Source: Oscillospiraceae bacterium | GTDB lineage: Bacteria; Bacillota; Clostridia; Christensenellales; Aristaeellaceae | Direction of reading: 5' to 3' | NCBI GenBank assembly: GCA_031269355.1 | Contig: JAISZG010000034.1 | Coordinates: 19,911-83,910 of the forward strand | Length of the DNA stretch: 64,000 bases | Shown here: piece by piece, positions 35,436 to 42,725 of the stretch | Numbering within the stretch: the stretch's first letter is position 1 | How the letters are laid out: each line of letters starts with the position of its first letter | Program-made: the position numbers and the translations under genes | The notes under the pieces: generated by a model | Told to the model about the DNA's origin: nothing | The model's database searches: none | The model's input: the letters and a program-made list of their open reading frames with translations, nothing else

Positions 35436-36476
35436 GTGAAAAAACTGCTCTCGCTGCTATTGGCCGTACTTATGCTCGCCGGGCTTACCGCCGTTGCGGA
35501 AGCGCCCGCCGGAGAAGGGCTGCTTATCGGCGTTGTGTACAAGCAGTCCGGAAATCCCTATTTTCAGGCATCCGTAACCGGTTTTCAGAAAGCTGCGGAT
35601 GAACTGGGCTTCACTTTTCTGCACGACGGGCCGGACGACGGTTCGTCAGACGGACAAATTCGAATCATAGAAAACTACATCAGCCAGGGCGTAGACGCGA
35701 TCGCCGTTTCCGCCAACGATCCCGAAGCGCTCGTAAGCGTGCTGCAGGAAGCGAAAGCTGCGGGAATCAAGGTAGTCTCGTGGGATGCGGCCGTGGTTGC
35801 GGCTGGGCGCGATCTGGACGTACAGCCTGCCAGCGCGAAATCGATTGGCTTAACACAGCTGGAATCCATAGCGCAATCAATCGGATATGAGGGGCAATTG
35901 GCCATCGTATCAGCGACGGCAACCGCTCCTAACCAGAACCTGTGGATCAGCTTCATTGAGGAAGCGCTCAATAGCGATCCTGCGTATGCGAACATCGAAT
36001 ATGTTGGAACCGTATATGGCGACGACGAATATACAAAGTCATATGACGAGACTCTCGGCCTGATCAACCTCTATCCGGATCTAAAGGGCATCATCACGCC
36101 GACGACCGCCGGAGCGCCGGCTGTTGCAAAATGCGTGCTTGACGAAGGCAAGAGCATAAAGGTTACCGGCCTTACGCTGGCTTCTGATATGGCTGAATAT
36201 ATCAAAGCCGGAGTATGCGACGCGACGTTCTTGTGGAATCCGATCGAACTCGGTTACGCGGCTTCGTATGCGGCGGTAGCGCTGGTTAACGGCGATATCA
36301 CCGGCGCGGAGGGCGAAACCTATGAAGTGCCGAAACTTGGCGCGCTGACGATCGAAACATCTACCGCCGTAAACGAGGCGGGCGAATTGGTACCAACCGA
36401 CGGCACAATCTCATACCTAAACAAGCTCAACGCGTTCACAGTGGATACCGTGGATGAATGGGTGAATATTCTGTAA
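35436..36476 (+). CDS. Sugar-binding protein, RhaS-like
   Basis: An exported periplasmic-binding-fold protein of 346 residues; the signal peptide is residues 1-22. It lacks a clear lipobox Cys, which is unusual for a Gram-positive. Segments AVSANDPEAL, VYGDDEYTKSY, IITPTTAG and LWNPIELGYAAS match the rhamnose-binding RhaS group better than LsrB. The operon order (ATPase, permease, permease, binding protein) is, however, that of lsrACDB. Rhamnose or a related deoxysugar is therefore the best guess. GTG at 35436 has AAGGAGGAA upstream. No rhamnose catabolic gene is in the window. Confidence 0.82.
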   Translation: MKKLLSLLLAVLMLAGLTAVAEAPAGEGLLIGVVYKQSGNPYFQASVTGFQKAADELGFTFLHDGPDDGSSDGQIRIIENYISQGVDAIAVSANDPEALVSVLQEAKAAGIKVVSWDAAVVAAGRDLDVQPASAKSIGLTQLESIAQSIGYEGQLAIVSATATAPNQNLWISFIEEALNSDPAYANIEYVGTVYGDDEYTKSYDETLGLINLYPDLKGIITPTTAGAPAVAKCVLDEGKSIKVTGLTLASDMAEYIKAGVCDATFLWNPIELGYAASYAAVALVNGDITGAEGETYEVPKLGALTIETSTAVNEAGELVPTDGTISYLNKLNAFTVDTVDEWVNIL

Positions 36477-36485
36477 CATATGCAT

Positions 36486-36540
36486 GGCGCGTCCCCGCTT
36501 TGTTCGGGGCGCCGTGGCAAAGTCATCGTCTAAATAGAAG
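36486..36540 (+). repeat. GC-rich repeat copy 6, after the sugar operon
   Basis: Forward orientation, partly worn: GTCCCCGCTTTGTTCGGGGC, then CGTCTAAATAGAAG. It lies between the last gene and the terminator, so it is transcribed. Confidence 0.75.
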
Positions 36541-36550
36541 CCTTAGATGG

Positions 36551-36595
36551 GGCTGCCGCACTGGATGGACAAACCAGCGCGGCAGCCATTTTCAT
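36551..36595 (+). terminator. Terminator of the sugar ABC operon
   Basis: GGCTGCCGC (36551-36559) pairs with GCGGCAGCC (36579-36587), followed by ATTTTCATT. Confidence 0.8.
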
Positions 36596-36741
36596 TGGCA
36601 CGGTATATCAACATTTATAGAAATTCTCATTTAATAAGTATAAGCGTATTCCATAGCATATTGCACCGCTGACAGTTAGTCGCAACAATGGCTACATCAC
36701 CCTTTTAAGCTTCTCCCCTATGCGCTAAACAGCATACAGCA

Positions 36742-36843
36742 TCACGCTATTCTTGCTATCATTTCCTCATTATACCATCCCTCGGCTGTCTCTTCTCCAA
36801 TTTCTACGATTCTTGGGACATTCTCATTGTTGGCTAATAGATA
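36742..36843 (-). pseudogene. Possible C-terminal gene remnant
   Basis: On the minus strand, 33 sense codons read YLLANNENVPRIVEIGEE and then ETAEGWYNEEMIARIA to a TGA. Composition and codon use look protein-like, but stops lie just upstream and no start exists. It could be the end of a lost gene. The family is unknown and chance is possible. Confidence 0.22.
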
Positions 36844-36882
36844 TTATTACTGGAGGTCTAATTTAAGCGATAACGTAATATA

Positions 36883-36911
36883 TTGACAATGATCAATGCG
36901 AGGCGTATGAT
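36883..36911 (+). promoter_or_regulatory. Consensus promoter of arsR-hgcAB
   Basis: TTGACA (36883-36888), a 17-base spacer and TATGAT (36906-36911). Transcription would begin near 36918, inside the dyad that follows. Confidence 0.88.
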
Positions 36912-36916
36912 CCACA

Positions 36917-36934
36917 TATCGATATTCTTCGATA
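36917..36934. promoter_or_regulatory. ArsR-type operator dyad
   Basis: TATCGA (36917-36922) and TCGATA (36929-36934) are perfect inverted repeats spaced by 6 bases. They sit over the predicted transcription start and just ahead of the arsR ribosome site. The position suits a repressor that blocks initiation. Confidence 0.6.
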
Positions 36935-36946
36935 GGAGTTGCGTAT

Positions 36947-37264
36947 ATGTACGATTATGCGGCAGATGCTGCGGTATTCAAAGCATTGTCCGACGAAAAC
37001 CGGCTGCGGGTGCTTGAGTTGCTGCGCAGCGGCGAAAAATGTGCGTGCGTATTGCTGGACGACCTGCTGGTCGGTCAGCCCACACTCTCGCATCACATGA
37101 AAATTCTCGTGGACAGCGGCATCGTCAACGCGCGAAAAGCGGGTAAATGGACATATTATTCCATCAGTCCTGCTGGCGGCGAGAACGCGGTTAATCTGCT
37201 GGAGCGGATCATAACACTTGCGCATGATTCAAATAACAATGAAAATTTGAGGTGCTGTGTATGA
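36947..37264 (+). CDS. ArsR-family metal-sensing repressor of the hgc operon
   Basis: A winged-helix regulator of 105 residues. The DNA-reading helices are LLVGQPTLSHHMKILVDSG, and the wing is GKWTYYSI. Cys32 and Cys34 in KCACVLLDDLL stand where ArsR proteins hold the arsenite-sensing ECxCxL motif. Two more cysteines, 103 and 104, end the protein. AGGAG is 8 bases before the ATG. Its TGA overlaps the hgcA ATG, so regulator and methylation genes are one translationally coupled unit. It probably represses its own promoter through the TATCGA dyad. The inducer (As(III), Hg(II) or another thiol-binding metal) is unknown. Confidence 0.88.
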   Translation: MYDYAADAAVFKALSDENRLRVLELLRSGEKCACVLLDDLLVGQPTLSHHMKILVDSGIVNARKAGKWTYYSISPAGGENAVNLLERIITLAHDSNNNENLRCCV

Positions 37265-38364
37265 GCGATTCCTGCCGCTCCGGTCAATCCTCCTGCTGCT
37301 GCTCCGGAAATTCCTGCTCTGTTGATTCGTCATGCTGCTGCGCGCAAACAGAACCTTGGGTCACAGGTTCCGTCGACACACCGGCAGGTTCGGTTCCGAT
37401 TATATCAACGACTCTGACGCGCACCGACATGTTCGGCGCGTGGAAAGTGCGCTGGGGCATCGGTCGGATGAACTACACTATTGATTCGGGTTTATATGCC
37501 GTCGGCGAGCCGAAGGCGGATTCACCCGTCCTTGTCAGCGCAAATTATAAACTGACATTTGATACGCTGCGGAAGGAACTCTCCGGTTTGGATTGCTGGC
37601 TGCTTATCCTTGACACGAAAGGCGTCAACGTTTGGTGCGCGGCCGGCAAGGGCACGTTCGGTACGGATGAGCTTGTGCGACAGATAGAGAAAACCGGCCT
37701 CGGCGCGATTGTGTCGCATAAGCGGCTGATCCTTCCGCAGCTTGGCGCATCTGGTATAGATGGAACCCAAGTGTCTCGACGCACAGGATTCGCCGTCGCC
37801 TTTGGTCCGGTGCGCGCCGGCGATATAAAGCAATACTTAAGCTCTGGTAACAACGCGTCCGAAGAAATGCGAACAGTCAATTTCACGGCGTGGGATCGAT
37901 TAAAGCTCACGCCGATAGAGATAGTAACGGCAGCGCGGCAAGCCGTCCCCGCGTTCGCGGCGCTGTTTCTGTTGAATTTGTTTGCCGCGCGTCCGTTTGA
38001 ACTTAACACATTCATCATATATTTAGGATCGGCACTGATGGGTACATTCGCAACGCCCCTGCTGCTTCCTTATATACCAGTAAAGATGTTTGCATTCAAA
38101 GGCGGAATACTCGGACTGCTATGGGGATTTGCCGCATCCGCGTTCTTTGGATTCTATTCGCGCGCTGCACTGCTTGCGCTGTTTGGATATATATTGATAA
38201 GCATGTCAATATCAGCGTGGTACGCGATGAACTTCACGGGATCATCCACATACACATCGCCTTCCGGCGTAATGAAGGAAATGAAAATAGCTTTACCGTT
38301 CATCAGCGGCGCAGCGGCAGTCGGCGGAGTTCTGTTGGTTCTTTTCCATATATTCGGGTTGTAG
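37261..38364 (+). CDS. hgcA: Mercury methylation corrinoid protein HgcA
   Basis: A corrinoid-dependent methyltransferase of 367 residues, needed with HgcB to make methylmercury from Hg(II). The soluble corrinoid domain covers about residues 55-215. It carries the cap-helix motif NVWCAAGK at 123-130, with Cys126 as the predicted cobalt ligand. RWGIGRMNY, SANYKLTFD and ILPQLGA also fit the family. Five membrane helices follow (about 226-243, 252-270, 281-299, 303-320 and 345-363), with NFTGSSTYTSPSGVMKEM near the end. Residues 1-27 are an unusual tail with eight cysteines, including two CCC triplets. ATG 37261 has GAGGTG upstream and overlaps arsR. The motif plus membrane domain separates it from the CFeSP subunits AcsC/CdhD. 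HgcB follows 22 bases later. Confidence 0.95.
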   Translation: MSDSCRSGQSSCCCSGNSCSVDSSCCCAQTEPWVTGSVDTPAGSVPIISTTLTRTDMFGAWKVRWGIGRMNYTIDSGLYAVGEPKADSPVLVSANYKLTFDTLRKELSGLDCWLLILDTKGVNVWCAAGKGTFGTDELVRQIEKTGLGAIVSHKRLILPQLGASGIDGTQVSRRTGFAVAFGPVRAGDIKQYLSSGNNASEEMRTVNFTAWDRLKLTPIEIVTAARQAVPAFAALFLLNLFAARPFELNTFIIYLGSALMGTFATPLLLPYIPVKMFAFKGGILGLLWGFAASAFFGFYSRAALLALFGYILISMSISAWYAMNFTGSSTYTSPSGVMKEMKIALPFISGAAAVGGVLLVLFHIFGL

Positions 38365-38386
38365 TACTTTAATATAAGGAGGGCGC

Positions 38387-38677
38387 ATGGTTCATCAGTA
38401 TCTGGAAGATGTCGTTACACTTGAAATGGATGCCAAAAAGTGCGTCGGATGCGGTCGGTGTATCGACGTATGTCCGCACCGAGTGTTAACTGTTATGGAT
38501 GGAAAAGCGAATATTGTTAATAAAAATCGCTGCATTGAATGCGGCGCGTGCGCGCTTAATTGCCCTGTCGGCGCGTTGTCGGTGGACGCGGGCGTCGGAT
38601 GCGCGTCAGCGATTGTGAAGAGCTGGTTTACCGGCGGCGAACCGAGCTGCGATTGCGGCGGAGGCGACTGCTGCTGA
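38387..38677 (+). CDS. hgcB: HgcB ferredoxin of mercury methylation
   Basis: A [4Fe-4S] electron carrier of 96 residues, the obligate partner of HgcA. It is thought to reduce the corrinoid cobalt and may pass Hg(II). Two cluster motifs are seen: Cys19, 22, 25 and 29 (CVGCGRCIDVCP) and Cys49, 52, 55 and 59 (CIECGACALNCP). Beyond them come the isolated Cys72 in GVGCASA, diagnostic for HgcB, and the C-terminal Cys88, 90, 95 and 96, ending GDCC. Ordinary ferredoxins lack these. AGGAGG lies 5 bases before the ATG. Length is that of the family. Confidence 0.95.
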   Translation: MVHQYLEDVVTLEMDAKKCVGCGRCIDVCPHRVLTVMDGKANIVNKNRCIECGACALNCPVGALSVDAGVGCASAIVKSWFTGGEPSCDCGGGDCC

Positions 38678-38873
38678 TATAACAATTGCCTTTTATATAA
38701 AACCTTGAGTAAAAAAGATATGGAAAAGTGAATACTTAAATATGATGAGAAATTCAAGAAGAATCTCGTGTCGCTTCACCAATATAATTCTACCTATTAC
38801 TCATGATAATTAGCTAACGAAAAAACGATCTACGGTCACGCAGAGCCGCACAGGTTACCTGCGCGGCTCTTGA
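38678..38873. other. Spacer downstream of hgcB
   Basis: No gene is seen. The stretch is AT-rich, then holds the hairpin at 38842-38870. No clean terminator directly follows hgcB. Confidence 0.4.
38842..38870. terminator. Hairpin between hgcB and a gene remnant
   Basis: AGAGCCGC (38842-38849) pairs with GCGGCTCT (38863-38870). A run of six T residues appears 16 bases later on the minus strand. It could end transcripts from either side. Confidence 0.45.
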
Positions 38874-39047
38874 TCAGATTGGTTTCAACGCTTCTTTTTT
38901 CGTTGCCCTATTATAAGCGAGTTGTTCTAGCCTCTCACTATCGAGGAATGCGTTACATTCCTCAGTTGAGCAACCAGGCATATCGCTGAACAAAACGTGT
39001 CTGCGCGATGGAGGCGAGACTCGCCAAATGCGAAACCTGCCGCTCAC
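38874..39047 (-). pseudogene. 57-codon frame, probably a gene remnant
   Basis: A minus-strand frame from GTG 39047 to TGA. It contains HVLFSDMPGCSTEECNAFLD followed by SERLEQLAYNRATKKEALKP. It reads like a genuine protein end but has no ribosome site, and an in-frame stop lies just before it. A hairpin follows. It may be what is left of a gene lost when the hgc operon or the importer next to it arrived. The family is not recognised. Confidence 0.3.
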
Positions 39048-39108
39048 AGCAATGTATCAGCCATGTATTTGGTTACGACTAACCTAACATAGATAACGCA
39101 TAACCTTT

Positions 39109-40413
39109 TTATTCCCCCGCTATTATTGCGTCCAAGACCATCTGCGCTTCCGCCGCAGCCTGATCCAACGCTACCTGTGCGGGGATGTTTTCGATCTCGA
39201 CCTGATCCGCCGCGATCACCAGCGCGTTTAGCAGCACGCCGCCCGTGATGTCAAGCTGCAGCACCGTGCCATGCATGGATTGCTGGATCGGCACGAGCAC
39301 TTGCGGGTGCGCTTCAGCGAATGCTTTGAAAGCGGGGATCTCCAGCGTAGATTTGCGCACCGCCACATAGCCCGTGTTCATCGACCAATACGCCTGCTGT
39401 TCCGGATCGGTGAAGAACTTCATGAACTCATAAGCGCCAGCGAGCGTGTCTGCATCGGTGCCGACAGGCGAACCCAAATGCAGCGCGTCCGCCATCGGCG
39501 CGGAGGGGTTACTGCCCCAACCGGGCTGCTCCATAGCGGCGACGATGGAGAAATCCAGATCCGCCTGATCGCCGGACGATCCGGTATACCCGCCAGCGAC
39601 GCTGCGCAGCACATCGTCGATCGTCTGATACCAGTATGCCCAGCCCTGTCCGCCGAAATGGATGCGCATCGTCTGTTCTTCATGCAGCCATATCCGGAAC
39701 TGCTCCCACACTTCCACCCACTCCGGCGTGTTAACAAGGACAGTGCTCATATCGTCGCTGAAGAGCTTGCCACCGTTGCTGAACACAGCGTCCATCAGGT
39801 TGGCGACCCCGTACATCGGTTCCCAACCGTACACCACCGTCTCGCCGTTCTCCTTCACGGTGATGTTCCGCGCCGCTTCGCCCAAATCCTGCCACGTGCG
39901 GATGCTCGCTGGATCAATCCCCGCATGCTCAAACAATTCAATATTGTAGTATAACACTTGTGTGGTTCCATATGCCGGAATAGAGAATTGAGTGCCGTCG
40001 ATGAAACATCCGGCATCGAAAAACGTTTCGATGTAATCCGTTCGATCGAAGGAAGGATCGGCATCGATCAGCGGATTCAGATCGGCCAGCAACCCTTTCG
40101 AAGCCAAGCTCAGCCCAGCAATGTTATTGAGCAACACCACATCCGGAGCGTTGCCGCCAGCGATAGCCGCCTGCAATTTCTGATACGTTTCGTCATAATC
40201 CGCTTGAGAGAGGGCGTTTACGTGATACTCGCTTTGGGATTGGTTGAACCGATCCACGATCTCCCTCAATACGTCCACCGCCGTTTTACCGCCCGCGAAC
40301 CACAGCTCCACCGATATGGGAGAAGCTTCGGCGCGCGCGAGCATGCCGGGGAAGAGGAGGCTTGTCATGAGTATTAGTGCCAGGAACCGCTGTAAGTATG
40401 TACGCGTTTTCAT
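39109..40413 (-). CDS. Extracellular solute-binding protein, UgpB-like
   Basis: A family 1 solute-binding protein of 434 residues. The N-terminal signal is residues 1-29, ending ARAEA, with no lipobox Cys. The fold is seen in VELWFAGGKTAVDVLREIVD, GGNAPDVVLLNN, AYGTTQVLYYN and TDPEQQAYWSMNTGYVAVRK. These resemble glycerol-3-phosphate or oligosaccharide binders (UgpB group). AAGGAAGGG precedes the ATG. It is the third gene after two permeases on the minus strand. The missing lipobox is shared with the RhaS-like protein. Confidence 0.85.
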   Translation of the reverse strand: MKTRTYLQRFLALILMTSLLFPGMLARAEASPISVELWFAGGKTAVDVLREIVDRFNQSQSEYHVNALSQADYDETYQKLQAAIAGGNAPDVVLLNNIAGLSLASKGLLADLNPLIDADPSFDRTDYIETFFDAGCFIDGTQFSIPAYGTTQVLYYNIELFEHAGIDPASIRTWQDLGEAARNITVKENGETVVYGWEPMYGVANLMDAVFSNGGKLFSDDMSTVLVNTPEWVEVWEQFRIWLHEEQTMRIHFGGQGWAYWYQTIDDVLRSVAGGYTGSSGDQADLDFSIVAAMEQPGWGSNPSAPMADALHLGSPVGTDADTLAGAYEFMKFFTDPEQQAYWSMNTGYVAVRKSTLEIPAFKAFAEAHPQVLVPIQQSMHGTVLQLDITGGVLLNALVIAADQVEIENIPAQVALDQAAAEAQMVLDAIIAGE

Positions 40414-40474
40414 CAGAGAACCCTTCCTTTTCGTCCATTTTAAGAGGATTGGATCTAGAGCCGATGGGATATCG

Positions 40475-41320
40475 CTATCCCTTGATCCCCGCAGTGCTGC
40501 TGATGCCCGACAGAAGCCCGTTCTGCGCGAACGCGAACACTAGCAGCAGAGGCATCACCGTCAGCGCGGATCCAGCCATGACCATCGCCCAATCCGTGCC
40601 GTACGCGCCTCCTTCGATGAAGAAATGCCGCAAACCCTGCGAAACCAGGTACCTTTCAGGCGCGTTTGTGATCAGGGAAGGCCACATGTAGTTGTTGTAG
40701 CACGCAATGCTGCTGATCAGCGCAAAGGAGATGAGTGAAGGCTTCGCCAGCGGACAGACGACATAAAGTAATATTTGCAGGTGAGAAGCTCTATCCAGCT
40801 TGGCGGACTCAATCATCGGACGAGGCACCTGCATAAACGCCTGCCTGAGCAGGAATATGCCGAAGATACTCACCAGGTTGGATACGACCAGCCCCGCAAA
40901 CGTATCCAGCAAGCGCATCCGTGAAAGCACGACATACGCGGGTATGTACGTCGCGGCACTGGGAATCATGTAGCTGACCAGCACCAACGCGAACAGCATC
41001 CCTCGTCCACGGAACGTCATAATAGCCATGGCATAAGCAAACAGCATGCCGCTGACCAACTGGTAAGCAACGGTAAGCACACTAATGAATACGCTGTTCC
41101 ACACATAGCGCGGCAGCGGGGAATGCAGTGCCGCTTGCACATAATTCGACCATTGAGGCGCAGCGGGGAAGAAGGCGCTTGTGTCCATCAACTCCGCCTT
41201 TGTCTTGAGGGAACTGAGGATCATCCATGCGAACGGGAAAACCATTACAACACCGAACAGTGTCAGTACGGCGATACGCGTCCACAGGGACAGCCGCCGT
41301 CTTTCAAGCGCGGTCGTCAA
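40475..41320 (-). CDS. ABC sugar permease, UgpE type
   Basis: A permease of 281 residues with six helices. The EAA loop reads ESAKLDRASHLQILLYVVCPLAKPSL. The start is a TTG that overlaps the stop of the upstream permease in TTGA, showing translational coupling. It pairs with the UgpA-type protein as the membrane channel. The ATPase is not encoded nearby and may be a shared MsmK-like protein elsewhere, as is common in Firmicutes. Confidence 0.87.
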   Translation of the reverse strand: MTTALERRRLSLWTRIAVLTLFGVVMVFPFAWMILSSLKTKAELMDTSAFFPAAPQWSNYVQAALHSPLPRYVWNSVFISVLTVAYQLVSGMLFAYAMAIMTFRGRGMLFALVLVSYMIPSAATYIPAYVVLSRMRLLDTFAGLVVSNLVSIFGIFLLRQAFMQVPRPMIESAKLDRASHLQILLYVVCPLAKPSLISFALISSIACYNNYMWPSLITNAPERYLVSQGLRHFFIEGGAYGTDWAMVMAGSALTVMPLLLVFAFAQNGLLSGISSTAGIKG

Positions 41321-42198
41321 TATGTCACCAGCCTTTTTGAGATCTCGTTTTGTGCGCCTGTAAAGGCTACGACGATCACCAGCAGCGCCACGGCGGCGGC
41401 GGTGGCCTCGCCCATCTTAAACTGCTGAAATCCCAATTGATAGTAAAGGTACAGGAGCGTGCGCGTGCTGCCAGCAGGCCCTCCTTGGGTGAGGATTTGG
41501 ATTTGATCATATGCCTGTAAACCGTTGATTGTCGTTACAACTACAAGGAAGAAGGTAGTGGGCGAGACGCCTGACAATGTGATGTGCAGGAATTGCTGGA
41601 AAACGTTTGCACCGTCCAGGCTGGACGCTTCGTACAGGCTTTTGGGCACCTTCTCCAGCGCGGTCAGGTAGAAGATGGACGCATATCCCATCGATTTCCA
41701 CACGGTGACGATGATCACGCAGATCATCGCCGTTTGGGAACTGGCCATCCATTTGGAGCCGGGTAGATGGAACCACCGCAGAATCGCGTTCGCGATGCCG
41801 TGATCCGGATCGAAAATCCACATCCACACCAGCGACACGGCCACGGTCGGCGTAATCCACGGCGAAAATACGAGCGCTTTGTATAACCCGACGCCTCGGA
41901 ACGCATTGAACAGCAACAAACTGAGCAGCAGCCCGCCAACTATCGTGAACGCAGCGCTGCTTACGCACAATGTGAGGGTGTGGTTGAGCGCACTGGAAAA
42001 TGCCGACGATTTGAGCAGTGTCACATAATTGCGCAGCCCGACAATGTGATAGGAAGGCGTCATATAGTCCCAATCGGTGAAGCTGATCGCGATGGTTCGC
42101 ACAATGGGGTAAACCCAAAAGACGATCAACGGGATCATCGCAGGGGCGATAAACAGTAGGATTTCAACCAAGCCTCGAATTCGCTGACGCGTTGGCAT
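41317..42198 (-). CDS. ABC sugar permease, UgpA type
   Basis: A permease of 293 residues with six helices. The EAA loop is YEASSLDGANVFQQFLHITL, and the early FIAPAMIPLIVFWVYPI and GLRNYVTLL are typical of the MalF/UgpA group. ATG 42198 is preferred over the longer frame because GGAGGGAGGGGG lies upstream and the family begins near the first helix. It is the first gene of the three-gene operon UgpA-like, UgpE-like, UgpB-like. Confidence 0.87.
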   Translation of the reverse strand: MPTRQRIRGLVEILLFIAPAMIPLIVFWVYPIVRTIAISFTDWDYMTPSYHIVGLRNYVTLLKSSAFSSALNHTLTLCVSSAAFTIVGGLLLSLLLFNAFRGVGLYKALVFSPWITPTVAVSLVWMWIFDPDHGIANAILRWFHLPGSKWMASSQTAMICVIIVTVWKSMGYASIFYLTALEKVPKSLYEASSLDGANVFQQFLHITLSGVSPTTFFLVVVTTINGLQAYDQIQILTQGGPAGSTRTLLYLYYQLGFQQFKMGEATAAAVALLVIVVAFTGAQNEISKRLVTY

Positions 42199-42630
42199 GA
42201 TACGGTACCCCCTCCCTCCGACCTGTGTCTCGTTAAGCGATCTAATTGGATAATTCATACGCAAATATATCCTTTGCAAGCCATACTACGCTCATCTCCG
42301 TGCAGGGTTTCAGTGTGAGCAATGTATGGATCGGAGCAGGTGAGCCACTCCCGTTCCGCCGCTAACGAACTTGTGCACAGGACGCATAGGAACACAGCGG
42401 TCTCAAATAGGAATCGGCCAATGGCGATGATCTCTCATTCCGGCATTTTGATCCCAGTGAATAGTGTAACAGACGTTTATAAAACCCATATCAATTTTTC
42501 GTATAAATCTTGTTAAATTTTATGGTTCTTCGCTAAATCAGGTGGATAGAGCGAATATTATGATGTTTAAATAAATATTTATTTTGATAACCAGTAAATA
42601 AAGACGCCCAGTTTTGCCGTGCTTTCACAG
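42199..42630. other. Divergent spacer between importer and ABC-F gene
   Basis: About 430 bases with no supported gene, the left part GC-balanced and the right part AT-rich. It must contain the importer promoter, but no candidate on the minus strand was convincing. Confidence 0.4.
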
Positions 42631-42659
42631 TTGCAAACTCACGAGATTAGCGTTATCAT
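42631..42659 (+). promoter_or_regulatory. Promoter of the ABC-F gene
   Basis: TTGCAA (42631-42636), a 17-base spacer and TATCAT (42654-42659). The leader would be about 60 bases, too short for a classical attenuator. Confidence 0.55.
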
Positions 42660-42725
42660 AAACATGCTGTTCTAAATTTGCGGCGCATACAATAGCACAT
42701 AACGATTTTATCTGGAGGAAAGTTA

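Noticed and set aside
31630..36476. Autoinducer-2 importer lsrACDB
   Set aside because: The gene order matches, but the binding protein shares RhaS-type segments (SANDP, VYGDD, WNPIELGY), and lsrF, lsrG and lsrK are absent.
37261..38364. Corrinoid iron-sulfur protein subunit of the Wood-Ljungdahl pathway
   Set aside because: The cap-helix motif NVWCAAGK, the five-helix membrane domain and the HgcB partner are not features of AcsC/CdhD.
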